Shown here: positions 1-7,273 of the stretch, one piece after another
How the letters are laid out: every line of letters begins with the position of its first letter
How positions within the stretch are numbered: position 1 is the stretch's first letter
Source of the DNA: an uncultured Aequorivita sp.
GTDB lineage: Bacteria > Bacteroidota > Bacteroidia > Flavobacteriales > Flavobacteriaceae
DNA: 64,000 bases
Direction: 5' to 3'
NCBI GenBank assembly: GCA_937125455.1
Contig: CAKZLK010000015.1
Coordinates: 1 to 64,000 of the forward strand
Program-made: the position numbers and the translations under genes
Notes under the pieces: generated by a model
Databases searched by the model: none
The model's input: only the letters and a program-made list of their open reading frames with translations
What the model was told of the DNA's origin: nothing

Positions 1-16
1 AAAAAAAAATATAATA

Positions 17-1357
17 ATGAAAATCAAACAATTTGAATATAAGCCACTTTCACATTTTTCATATGCTATCATTAGCAATGGTAAAATGGCTTTGGTAGAT
101 CCCGAAAGAAATCCGATGCAGTATTATAAATATGCAGAAGAAAATGATGCAGAGATTGTTGCTGTGTTTGAAACGCATCCACATGCTGATTTTGTGAGTT
201 CGCACTTACAAATTCGTGAGGAAACCGGTGCCACTCTTTATTGTAGTAAAAAAATGGGAGCTGATTATCCACATTCGCCTTTTGACGATGGCGATAAGGT
301 GACAATGGGCAATACAACTTTCAAAGCTATAAACACCCCGGGACACTCCCCAGACAGTATAACCATTCTGGCTAATGAAGAAAATAAAACAGCCCTTTTT
401 ACCGGTGATACTTTATTTGTTGGCGATGTAGGTCGTCCAGATTTGCGCGAAAAAGCAGGCCATATGAAAGCTAAACGCGAGGAATTGGCTAAAATGATGT
501 ATGATACTATTCAGAATAAGTTTTCAGACTTACCAGACAATGCATATGTATATCCTGCACATGGAGCGGGTTCTCTTTGTGGAAAAGGAATGAGCGATGA
601 TGCTTCATCGAGTACACTTGGCAATGAAAGAGTGGGAAACTGGGCGTTTAAAAAGCAAACTGAAAAACAGTTTGTAGATTACCTACTAGACTCACAGCCT
701 TTTATTCCGCACTATTTTGGTTATAACGTTGATGTGAATAAAAACGGAGCCAAAAACTTACGCGCTGCTTTGGGTAAAATCCCTTTTCGATTAAACGTTA
801 ATAGCGTCACTGATGGAGCTTTATTGATAGATATTAGAGAGGCAGATGATTTTAAAAAGAAACATCTCCCTGGTAGTATAAATATTATGGCTACTTCAGA
901 AACTTCTAAATTTGAGACTTGGCTGGGTTCCATTATTCGTCCCGATGAAGATTTTCACGTGGTTATAGAATCCGCTGAGAATGTAGAAAACATTCTTAAC
1001 CGAATAGCTAAAATTGGCTATGAGGCGAATGTTAAAACCATATTGACCTTAGGTGATGAGGTATCCGAAAAATCGACTACATTCAACTTGGATCACTTTA
1101 AAAACAATATTAATGATTATACTATTGTAGATATTCGAAATGAAACCGAAGTTTCCGAAGGTGAGTTTTTTGAAAATAACATAGTTATTCCTTTGTATCA
1201 ATTACGGGAGAAAGCGAGTGATTTACCAACAGATAAACCCATTGTGGTTCATTGTGCTGGCGGTTACCGAAGTGCAGCGGGTGCAAGTATTCTTCAGAAA
1301 GAACTACAGACCAACAACATATTTGACCTGAGTGATGATGTTGAACATTTTAAATAA
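17..1357 (+). CDS. MBL-fold persulfide dioxygenase-like hydrolase with two rhodanese domains
   Basis: Predicted cytoplasmic sulfane-sulfur enzyme of the CstB/persulfide dioxygenase kind. Residues 1-245 form a glyoxalase-II-like metallo-beta-lactamase fold: H54, H56 and D58 (THPHAD), H110 (TPGH), D131 and H182 (PAHG) are the expected metal ligands. Two rhodanese modules follow, about 265-345 and 350-446. Only the second has the catalytic cysteine, C413 in VHCAGGYRS; the first keeps the LIDIRE start but has no active-site cysteine. The gene ends with no gap against the convergent upp stop. Sulfide:quinone oxidoreductase at 5066 supports a role in sulfide or persulfide oxidation. Only 16 bases of upstream sequence are visible, so its promoter is not seen. 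The exact substrate is inferred. Confidence 0.85.
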   Translation: MKIKQFEYKPLSHFSYAIISNGKMALVDPERNPMQYYKYAEENDAEIVAVFETHPHADFVSSHLQIREETGATLYCSKKMGADYPHSPFDDGDKVTMGNTTFKAINTPGHSPDSITILANEENKTALFTGDTLFVGDVGRPDLREKAGHMKAKREELAKMMYDTIQNKFSDLPDNAYVYPAHGAGSLCGKGMSDDASSSTLGNERVGNWAFKKQTEKQFVDYLLDSQPFIPHYFGYNVDVNKNGAKNLRAALGKIPFRLNVNSVTDGALLIDIREADDFKKKHLPGSINIMATSETSKFETWLGSIIRPDEDFHVVIESAENVENILNRIAKIGYEANVKTILTLGDEVSEKSTTFNLDHFKNNINDYTIVDIRNETEVSEGEFFENNIVIPLYQLREKASDLPTDKPIVVHCAGGYRSAAGASILQKELQTNNIFDLSDDVEHFK

Positions 1358-2011
1358 TTACAGCTTTTGACCAAAGGAAAGATCACCAGCATCGCCTAAT
1401 CCTGGTATAATGTAGCCACGGTTGTTTAGTTGGTCGTCGACAGCAGCAATCCAAAGATGGGTGTTTTTGGGAAAAATACTTTCTATGTATTCAATTCCAG
1501 GTTTGGCTCCGATGATTGAAATGATATGAATTTGCTTTGGAGTTCCGTGGCTATTAAATGCTTTTAGTACATTTTCGAGTGTTTTTCCTGTTGCTAACAT
1601 TGGGTCTGTTAAAACTAATGTTTTCCCTTCAATAGATGGGGATGCCAAATAATTTACGATTACTTCAAAATCGTCACCGCCATCGGGATGATGTCTATAG
1701 GCTGATATAAAAGCATTTTCTGCAGTATCAAAAAAATTTAGAATGCCATTATGTAAGGGCAGCGCGGCTCTTAAAATGGAGCAAACAACCAAATCAATTT
1801 CGGGTACTTGCATTTCTTTTTTTCCAAAAGGTGTTGTTGCAATTTCTGTTTTATATTGCAAAGTCTTACTCATTTCAAAACTTAGAACTTCGCCAATGCG
1901 CTCAATATTTTTCCGAAAGCGCATTGAGTCGTTTTGTATTGAAACATTGCGCATTTCCATAATAAATTGGTTGAGGATTGATTTTTCGTTGCTAAAATCG
2001 TGGACTGTCAT
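1358..2011 (-). CDS. upp: Uracil phosphoribosyltransferase
   Basis: Cytosolic pyrimidine salvage enzyme that makes UMP from uracil and PRPP. At 217 residues it has the usual family length. The PRPP-binding loop LVLTDPMLATGKT lies near residues 131-143, and the C-terminal uracil-binding region reads YIIPGLGDAGD. The start at MTVHDFSNEK is the first ATG and fits family N-termini. A -7 element (TAATTTTG on the minus strand, 2068-2061) lies about 50 bases upstream. It is convergent with the MBL/rhodanese gene and divergent from cydA. It looks like an ordinary housekeeping gene unrelated to its neighbours. Confidence 0.93.
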   Translation of the reverse strand: MTVHDFSNEKSILNQFIMEMRNVSIQNDSMRFRKNIERIGEVLSFEMSKTLQYKTEIATTPFGKKEMQVPEIDLVVCSILRAALPLHNGILNFFDTAENAFISAYRHHPDGGDDFEVIVNYLASPSIEGKTLVLTDPMLATGKTLENVLKAFNSHGTPKQIHIISIIGAKPGIEYIESIFPKNTHLWIAAVDDQLNNRGYIIPGLGDAGDLSFGQKL

Positions 2012-2060
2012 AATCTTTTGAAATTGTAATATAAAGATGTAAATAATGCTTTGCTTAAAA

Positions 2061-2068
2061 CAAAATTA
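2061..2068 (-). promoter_or_regulatory. -7 element of the upp promoter
   Basis: On the minus strand this reads TAATTTTG, a full match to the Bacteroidetes -7 consensus TAnnTTTG, about 50 bases before the upp ATG. It is distinct from the divergent cydA promoter elements at 2097-2140. Confidence 0.45.
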
Positions 2069-2096
2069 GAATAAAGTAAGGTAATTATTTAATTTG

Positions 2097-2140
2097 GTAA
2101 CAATTGTTACAACAACAAGCAAAATGGCTTTTTATCTTTG
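2097..2140 (+). promoter_or_regulatory. cydAB promoter with GTAAC palindrome and -7 element
   Basis: A perfect 14-base palindrome, GTAACAATTGTTAC (2097-2110), is followed after exactly 22 bases by TATCTTTG (2133-2140), a perfect TAnnTTTG -7 element. Two other promoters in the window, at 4933 and 14032, share the palindrome arms and the spacing. The palindrome centre falls about 42 bases before the expected transcription start, the position of a class II Crp/FNR-family activator. The binding protein is not identified. Confidence 0.75.
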
Positions 2141-2172
2141 TTTCGTTTTATACCCATTAATACAACTGCCAA

Positions 2173-3507
2173 ATGGAAGATATGCTCTTTTATGATAGAA
2201 TGCAATTCGCATTTACTATTACTTTTCACTACTTATTTCCCCAGTTAACAATGGGCTTATCGTTGATCATTGTTTATTTCAAGTGGAAATTTCTAAGGAC
2301 TAAAATTGATAAATACAATGATGCTGCAAAATTTTGGATGAAAATTTTTGCGCTCAACTTTGCAATGGGAGTAGTAACAGGTATTCCTATGGAGTTTCAA
2401 TTTGGTACTAATTGGGCTAAATTTTCAGAGTTAACAGGAGGAATTATTGGTCAGACGTTGGCTATGGAAGGCATGTTTTCCTTCTTTTTAGAATCCTCAT
2501 TTTTGGGTCTTTTCATTTTTGGTGAAAAGCTATTGGGCCAGAAACTACATTTTTTAACTGGTTTTTTGGTTTTTTTAGGTTCATGGGCAAGTGGTTTTTT
2601 AATAATAGCAACCCACTCGTGGATGCAACATCCCGTTGGTTTTGAAATTTTGGAAAATGGAAAGTTTGTTCTTAATAATTTCTCTGCGCTCTTTTCCAAT
2701 CCTTGGCTTTGGCCATCTTATCTTCATAACCAGTTAGCTTCCGTAGTTACGGCATCTTTTGTAATCGCAGCTATTGGAGCATTTTACATCTTAAGTAATA
2801 AGCATCGGGAAGCGGGTCAGTTATTTTTGAAAACAGGTGTGCTCTTTGGTTTAGTTTCTTCAATTCTAGTAGCCTTTCCTACTGGCGATTGGACTGCAAA
2901 AAACGTAGTGAAACACCAACCAGTCACATTTGCTGCAATGGAAGGTGTGTTTGAGACTGAAACTGGCGGTTCAGAAATTATCTTAATTGGCCAACCAGAT
3001 GTGGAAAATAAAAAACTGGACAACAAGATAGCAGTACCAAATGTATTGAGTTTTTTAACCTATCAAAGATGGGATGCGGAAATTAAAGGTTTGAATGATT
3101 TTGATGAAAGTGTTTATCCAACCAATATTTCTGGATTATATTATTCCTACCACATTATGGTTGGCTTGGGAACAATATTTATTGGATTAATGATTCTTGC
3201 AAGTGTACAACTGTTCCGGAAAAAACTCTATAAAACAAAATGGATTCTATGGTCTTTAATGTTTATGTTGCCATTTCCTTATATAGCTAATACCACGGGT
3301 TGGTACACTGCTGAATTGGGCAGACAACCTTGGTTGGTATATAATCTCTTGCGAACTGCTGATGGCATTTCACCCACAGTTTCTTCAGGAAACACATTGT
3401 TCACTTTACTGGGTTTTATTGGACTTTATCTTTTATTGGGACTATTGTTCCTTATGTTGGCTGGAAAAATCATTTATAAAGGACCTGAAACCTCAAAACA
3501 ACTATAA
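2173..3507 (+). CDS. cydA: Cytochrome bd ubiquinol/menaquinol oxidase subunit I
   Basis: Catalytic inner-membrane subunit of cytochrome bd oxidase, which reduces O2 to water with quinol as donor. H19 is in the position of the heme b595 ligand; E99 (AMEG) and E107 (FLES) match the proton-path glutamates; H153 in WMQHPVGF fits a heme b558 ligand. At 444 residues it is shorter than E. coli CydA (522), as expected for a short Q-loop or cyanide-insensitive type. cydB follows after 2 bases. bd oxidases resist sulfide, which fits the sulfide-linked genes on both sides. The promoter carries the GTAAC palindrome shared with sqr. Confidence 0.95.
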   Translation: MEDMLFYDRMQFAFTITFHYLFPQLTMGLSLIIVYFKWKFLRTKIDKYNDAAKFWMKIFALNFAMGVVTGIPMEFQFGTNWAKFSELTGGIIGQTLAMEGMFSFFLESSFLGLFIFGEKLLGQKLHFLTGFLVFLGSWASGFLIIATHSWMQHPVGFEILENGKFVLNNFSALFSNPWLWPSYLHNQLASVVTASFVIAAIGAFYILSNKHREAGQLFLKTGVLFGLVSSILVAFPTGDWTAKNVVKHQPVTFAAMEGVFETETGGSEIILIGQPDVENKKLDNKIAVPNVLSFLTYQRWDAEIKGLNDFDESVYPTNISGLYYSYHIMVGLGTIFIGLMILASVQLFRKKLYKTKWILWSLMFMLPFPYIANTTGWYTAELGRQPWLVYNLLRTADGISPTVSSGNTLFTLLGFIGLYLLLGLLFLMLAGKIIYKGPETSKQL

Positions 3508-3509
3508 CT

Positions 3510-4586
3510 ATGGAATTATTTTGGTATATCGTTTTAATGACAATGTTAAGCATTTATGTTATTTTGGATGGTTATGATTTTGGCGCTGGCATTATTCATT
3601 TGTTTGTTGCAAAAACCGAAAAGGATAAAAAAGCAATCACAAACTCTATTGGTCCATTTTGGGACGCCAATGAAGTATGGCTCATTGCTGCGGGGGGTGT
3701 TTTGTTTTTTGCATTTCCAACGTTGTACGCATCATCATTTAGCGGCTTTTATCTGCCATTGATCATGATTTTATGGTTGCTTATTTTTAGGGCTATTGGT
3801 TTGGAGTTACGGGGTCAAATCCATAACAAGATTTGGGAAACTATTTGGGATAAAGCTTTTGGAGTGGCCAGTTTATTATTGGCTTTGTTTTTTGGAATTG
3901 CATTAGGAAATATTGTTAGAGGTGTTAATCTAGGGATGGTTACTAATGGTATTTCTGCACAAGAACCGCATTATTTCTTTCTGCCTTTATGGAATCCAAC
4001 GTTTAGCCCGCATGCAGAGCATTTGGGTATTATTGATTGGTTTACATTGTTTCTAGGTATTGTTGGCGTAGTAGCATTGGCTATCCACGGTGCAAATTGG
4101 ATAATTTTTAAAACCAATTCCGATATAAACCAAAAGCTTAAAAAATTGGTTTTCAATTTAAATTTTGTGCTTTTTGGTTTAGTTGTTACGTCATTATTAA
4201 TCTGGCATATCATTGAGCCAAAACCATTTCACAACTTTTTAGAATATCCCTGGCTTTGGATTTTTCCAGCCATAACGTTCACGGGGCTTTTTGGCCTATT
4301 TAAAGTAAAATCCTTTAAAAAAGATGGATTAGGTTTTTTGTTTTCGTCTTTGTTTTTATTTGGAGGATTAACGTCTACTGTAGCTTCAATATTTCCAAAG
4401 GTCTTACCTTCAACCAATGATGTTAATCCCTCATTAACGATTCATAACGTGGCCGCAGATGATTATGGATTATCCGTTGGCGTGTATTGGTTTGTTATTG
4501 CTGCAGTTTTGGTTGCTGTTTATATGTTTGTTCAATACCGTATTTTTAAAGGAAAGATGGACAATGTAGGCTATGGTGAACATTGA
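3510..4586 (+). CDS. cydB: Cytochrome bd oxidase subunit II
   Basis: Integral membrane partner of CydA, 358 residues with about eight or nine hydrophobic helices. The N-terminus (LDGYDFGAGI, then GPFWDANEVW) is the CydB hallmark. It lies 2 bases after cydA and overlaps the leading codons of the downstream ORF, so the two are co-transcribed. No cydCD transporter genes are in the window, and no CydX-like small subunit was recognised; the following 100-residue protein is too long and not similar. Confidence 0.95.
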   Translation: MELFWYIVLMTMLSIYVILDGYDFGAGIIHLFVAKTEKDKKAITNSIGPFWDANEVWLIAAGGVLFFAFPTLYASSFSGFYLPLIMILWLLIFRAIGLELRGQIHNKIWETIWDKAFGVASLLLALFFGIALGNIVRGVNLGMVTNGISAQEPHYFFLPLWNPTFSPHAEHLGIIDWFTLFLGIVGVVALAIHGANWIIFKTNSDINQKLKKLVFNLNFVLFGLVVTSLLIWHIIEPKPFHNFLEYPWLWIFPAITFTGLFGLFKVKSFKKDGLGFLFSSLFLFGGLTSTVASIFPKVLPSTNDVNPSLTIHNVAADDYGLSVGVYWFVIAAVLVAVYMFVQYRIFKGKMDNVGYGEH

Positions 4587-4609
4587 TTTCATTTAGAAAC
4601 GCTTTTAGT

Positions 4610-4912
4610 ATGACGGATACACTTATTGCAATCATCAGTATTTTTATTGGCATTATTGGAGCAAATGTATTTGGTGTCATTAAATGGAAATACACAATGG
4701 GTTTTACCGGAAATACCATCGCAGGAATTTTTGGCAGTATTTTTTTCATTAAAACCCTCGGAAGACTTGGTTTCGATCCTATTTCAATAATGAAATCAGG
4801 AGAAGTGAATGTTTTTTTGTTTGCAATAAACACTTTGGTATCACTATTTGGCGGCGCTATTGGATTAATAGCTATTAACCTGATAAAAAATAAATTGAAT
4901 AGCGATAAATAA
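4610..4912 (+). CDS. Small membrane protein after cydB
   Basis: Unrecognised protein of about 100 residues with three hydrophobic segments (about 3-21, 28-48 and 64-92), glycine-rich in the first two. The gene could begin at a TTG (4583) overlapping the cydB stop, but the ATG at 4610 places the first helix directly after a short MTDT leader and is preferred. The topology and the glycine pattern (GFTGNTIAGIFGS) recall small GlsB/YeaQ-type membrane proteins, but this is only a resemblance. Its position suggests co-transcription with cydAB. Confidence 0.6.
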   Translation: MTDTLIAIISIFIGIIGANVFGVIKWKYTMGFTGNTIAGIFGSIFFIKTLGRLGFDPISIMKSGEVNVFLFAINTLVSLFGGAIGLIAINLIKNKLNSDK

Positions 4913-4932
4913 TTCAATTTATTTTTAAATAT

Positions 4933-4976
4933 GTAACAAAAGTTACTGAGCTTCATTATAAAAAATTAGATTTTTG
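4933..4976 (+). promoter_or_regulatory. sqr promoter with GTAAC palindrome
   Basis: GTAACAAAAGTTAC (4933-4946) has perfect GTAAC/GTTAC arms. Exactly 22 bases downstream is GATTTTTG (4969-4976), a TAnnTTTG-like -7 element with one change. The layout matches the cydAB and second RND promoters. It implies a leader of roughly 80 bases before sqr. Confidence 0.65.
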
Positions 4977-5039
4977 ATAAGTCTAATCAGCATATATTTA
5001 AATGATTACAATCTTTTTCAGATTGTTTTATCTGTAGTT

Positions 5040-5055
5040 TTTTAGATATCTAAAA
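5040..5055. promoter_or_regulatory. Perfect 16-base palindrome just before the sqr start
   Basis: TTTTAGATATCTAAAA is a perfect palindrome ending 10 bases before the sqr ATG, inside the predicted leader. A weaker hairpin (ACAATC/GATTGT) lies just upstream at about 5010-5028. In the transcript the palindrome could fold over the ribosome entry site; as DNA it could be an operator. Function unknown. Confidence 0.35.
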
Positions 5056-5065
5056 CTTTAAAAAA

Positions 5066-6523
5066 ATGTCAAAAATAGTAATATTGGGAGCAGGTATTTC
5101 AGGCCACGTAGCCGCATCCCATCTGCGAAGAAAGCTCGACAAAAGTCACGAAGTAGTTGTGGTTTCCCCCAACAGTAATTACCAATGGATTCCCTCAAAT
5201 ATTTGGGTGGGCATTGGCCGAATGAAATCTAAGGAAATACTTTTTCCGTTAGCACCTTTGTACAAAAAGAAAGGAATCGGTTTTAAACAAGCCAAGGTAA
5301 CATCGTTTTATCCCGAGGGCGATAGCGAAATTGACAAGCCATTTGTTATGGTTGAATATGTTTCTGAAACAATGAGAGGTGAAACTGAAAAAATAACCTA
5401 TGACTACCTTATAAACGCTACGGGGCCAAAATTAAACTTTGAAGCTACTGAAGGATTAAATCCGGGTACAAATAAGGCCTATTCCGTTTGTACATATACC
5501 CATGCAGATCACGCATGGCAAGGTTTAAGTGCACTTATTGAAGAAATGAAGCAAGGTAAAGAAGCTAGAATAGTTATTGGTACTGGCCACGCCAAAGCAA
5601 CCTGTCAAGGAGCTGCATTTGAATATATACTGAACGTGGAACAAGAGCTTCGCAGACAAAAGGTTCGCGACAAGGCAAAAATTACGTGGATTTCTAATGA
5701 ATACCAATTGGGCGATTTTGGAATGGATGGAATGCTCCTGAGTTATGGAAGCAACATAATGAAATCACACGAAATGGTAGAGATGGTTTTTGAGGATCGT
5801 GGAATTGACTGGATTTTAGGTGCAGGTGTAAACAAAGTGGAAGATGGCCTTACCCATTATGAAACTTTAAACGGAGAACAAAATACTATTGCACATGACT
5901 TTGCAATGTTGATCCCTTCTTTTTCTGGACATGGTTTTAAAGCATTTGATAAAAACAATCAAGACATTACCGAAAAACTCTTTAAAGGGTTTATGATCGT
6001 TGACGCAGATTACACCCCAAGACCCTATGAAGAATGGACTGTTCAGGATTGGCCTGAAACCTATCAAAACCCAAGCTATAAAAATATTTTTGCACCGGGA
6101 ATAGCTTTTGCACCGCCGCACAGTATTTCCAAACCTCGTAAAAGTTCAAAGGGAACTGAAATATTTCCAGCACCTCCAAGAACTGGAATGCCATCAGGAA
6201 TTACGGCCAAATTAGTTGCCGATAATATTATTGATAGCATCAAACAACAAAAAGAATCGCTTCACCATAAAGGTTCTATGGGCAATATGGGTGCAGCTTG
6301 TATTGCTTCGGCTGGTTTTGGTATGACCAAGGGAAGTGGTATTAGTATAACCACATATCCTATTGTGCCCGATTATAAAAAATATCCTGACACAATGGGA
6401 AGAAAGTTAGGTAAGACTTTTGGCGAAATAGGTCTTGCAGGTCACTGGCTCAAACTTGCATTGCACTATGCCTTTATTTACAAAGCTAAAATGAAACCAT
6501 TTTGGTATTTAATTCCTGAATAA
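5066..6523 (+). CDS. sqr: Sulfide:quinone oxidoreductase
   Basis: Membrane-associated flavoprotein that oxidises sulfide to sulfane sulfur and passes electrons to quinone. The N-terminal FAD-binding site is GAGISG (residues 8-13), and the second dinucleotide region IGTGHAKATC ends at C180. Three cysteines, C142, C180 and C412, occupy the order expected for the SQR redox/substrate cysteines. A C-terminal amphipathic/hydrophobic segment (about 450-485) would anchor it to the membrane. At 485 residues it is slightly longer than typical SQRs, so a related subtype is possible. The MBL/rhodanese protein upstream is a natural partner for the persulfide produced. Transcription is predicted from the palindrome promoter at 4933. 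Confidence 0.85.
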   Translation: MSKIVILGAGISGHVAASHLRRKLDKSHEVVVVSPNSNYQWIPSNIWVGIGRMKSKEILFPLAPLYKKKGIGFKQAKVTSFYPEGDSEIDKPFVMVEYVSETMRGETEKITYDYLINATGPKLNFEATEGLNPGTNKAYSVCTYTHADHAWQGLSALIEEMKQGKEARIVIGTGHAKATCQGAAFEYILNVEQELRRQKVRDKAKITWISNEYQLGDFGMDGMLLSYGSNIMKSHEMVEMVFEDRGIDWILGAGVNKVEDGLTHYETLNGEQNTIAHDFAMLIPSFSGHGFKAFDKNNQDITEKLFKGFMIVDADYTPRPYEEWTVQDWPETYQNPSYKNIFAPGIAFAPPHSISKPRKSSKGTEIFPAPPRTGMPSGITAKLVADNIIDSIKQQKESLHHKGSMGNMGAACIASAGFGMTKGSGISITTYPIVPDYKKYPDTMGRKLGKTFGEIGLAGHWLKLALHYAFIYKAKMKPFWYLIPE

Positions 6524-6537
6524 AAAAATATAAAATT

Positions 6538-6678
6538 ATGACACGTAGAATATCAAAATACAAACGATTTGTGATGATGAATCCCATTATCCAATTTTTC
6601 AAATTCATATACCTAAGTATCAAAGTATTAATTGTTGTAGCTGGCGGTCATGGGGGAACACGACAGCTTGAGAAATAA
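6538..6678 (+). CDS. 46-residue basic membrane-associated protein
   Basis: Short ORF starting 14 bases after the sqr stop. It is strongly basic at the N-terminus (MTRRISKYKRF), has a hydrophobic stretch (about residues 16-35), then VVAGGHGGTRQLEK. It shares the sqr direction and probably its transcript. The glycine/histidine tail looks conserved-protein-like rather than random, and codon use is ordinary, but no family is recognised. Translation is inferred. Confidence 0.5.
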   Translation: MTRRISKYKRFVMMNPIIQFFKFIYLSIKVLIVVAGGHGGTRQLEK

Positions 6679-6729
6679 TAGTTTTAAAAAATTTTTTTAA
6701 AAATAATATTATATATTTTTGAATCCGAA

Positions 6730-7128
6730 ATGAAATCACTTCTTGCACTAACATTTTCTTTTCTCGTTTTTTTCCAAAGCGCTGGTTTGGGAATAAATGA
6801 TTTATTCCTTCTTGGTAGTTTGGCAGAACATGCCAAATACCATTCAGAGAATTATGGTGATGATTTCTTTACTTTCATTGAAAAACATTACGGTTCACAA
6901 AAAACTGAGCACCAAAAAAATCACAATGAAGAAAAGCAAGAGCATGAAGAACTTCCTTTTCAACATATATCTTGTAACCACATTATTACTGATCTGGTGT
7001 TAATGAATTTTGACCTTTCGGTTTTAAAAGAGGAGATACTTTCCCAGCGTTCACAAACATTTTTTTATCAAAATTTATATTCTTCCTTGAAAAAAGTTTC
7101 CATTTTTCAACCTCCCAAATTTGCATAA
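6730..7128 (+). CDS. His-rich exported protein ahead of the metal efflux genes
   Basis: Protein of 132 residues with a signal-peptide-like hydrophobic N-terminus (about 1-20) and a soluble middle rich in His, Glu and Lys (about 40-78, HQKNHNEEKQEHEELPFQH). It ends in FQPPKFA. Small exported proteins with a xPPKxA tail commonly precede CzcA-type operons in Bacteroidetes; the 20320 protein here, before the copper receptor, ends similarly in HPPRLG. A periplasmic metal-binding or sensing role is inferred. No catalytic motif is seen. Confidence 0.65.
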   Translation: MKSLLALTFSFLVFFQSAGLGINDLFLLGSLAEHAKYHSENYGDDFFTFIEKHYGSQKTEHQKNHNEEKQEHEELPFQHISCNHIITDLVLMNFDLSVLKEEILSQRSQTFFYQNLYSSLKKVSIFQPPKFA

Positions 7129-7230
7129 CTAAAAAGGCCTTATAAGGAAGGTAAAGCTTCCAAAACTTCATAAAGGCTAAATCTGTCGTTTCTTCACAGA
7201 AACGCTTAAAATCAATTTTAATTTTTTCAT

Positions 7231-7254
7231 TTTTCAGCAATTTTTTGCTGAAAA
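7231..7254. terminator. Hairpin between the His-rich gene and the CzcA fusion
   Basis: Ten-base perfect stem TTTTCAGCAA/TTGCTGAAAA with a TTTT loop, followed by ggtaattttt. It lies 19 bases before the czcA-like ATG. A second hairpin (CGTTTCT/AGAAACG) lies upstream at about 7188-7206. It may be a terminator or attenuator separating the sensor-like gene from the pump, or an antiterminator pair. There is no strong U tract. Confidence 0.5.
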
Positions 7255-7273
7255 GGTAATTTTTAAGTTAGTT

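Noticed and set aside
4610-4912. The protein after cydB as the CydX subunit
   Set aside because: CydX is a single-helix peptide of about 37 residues; this has three helices and about 100 residues.
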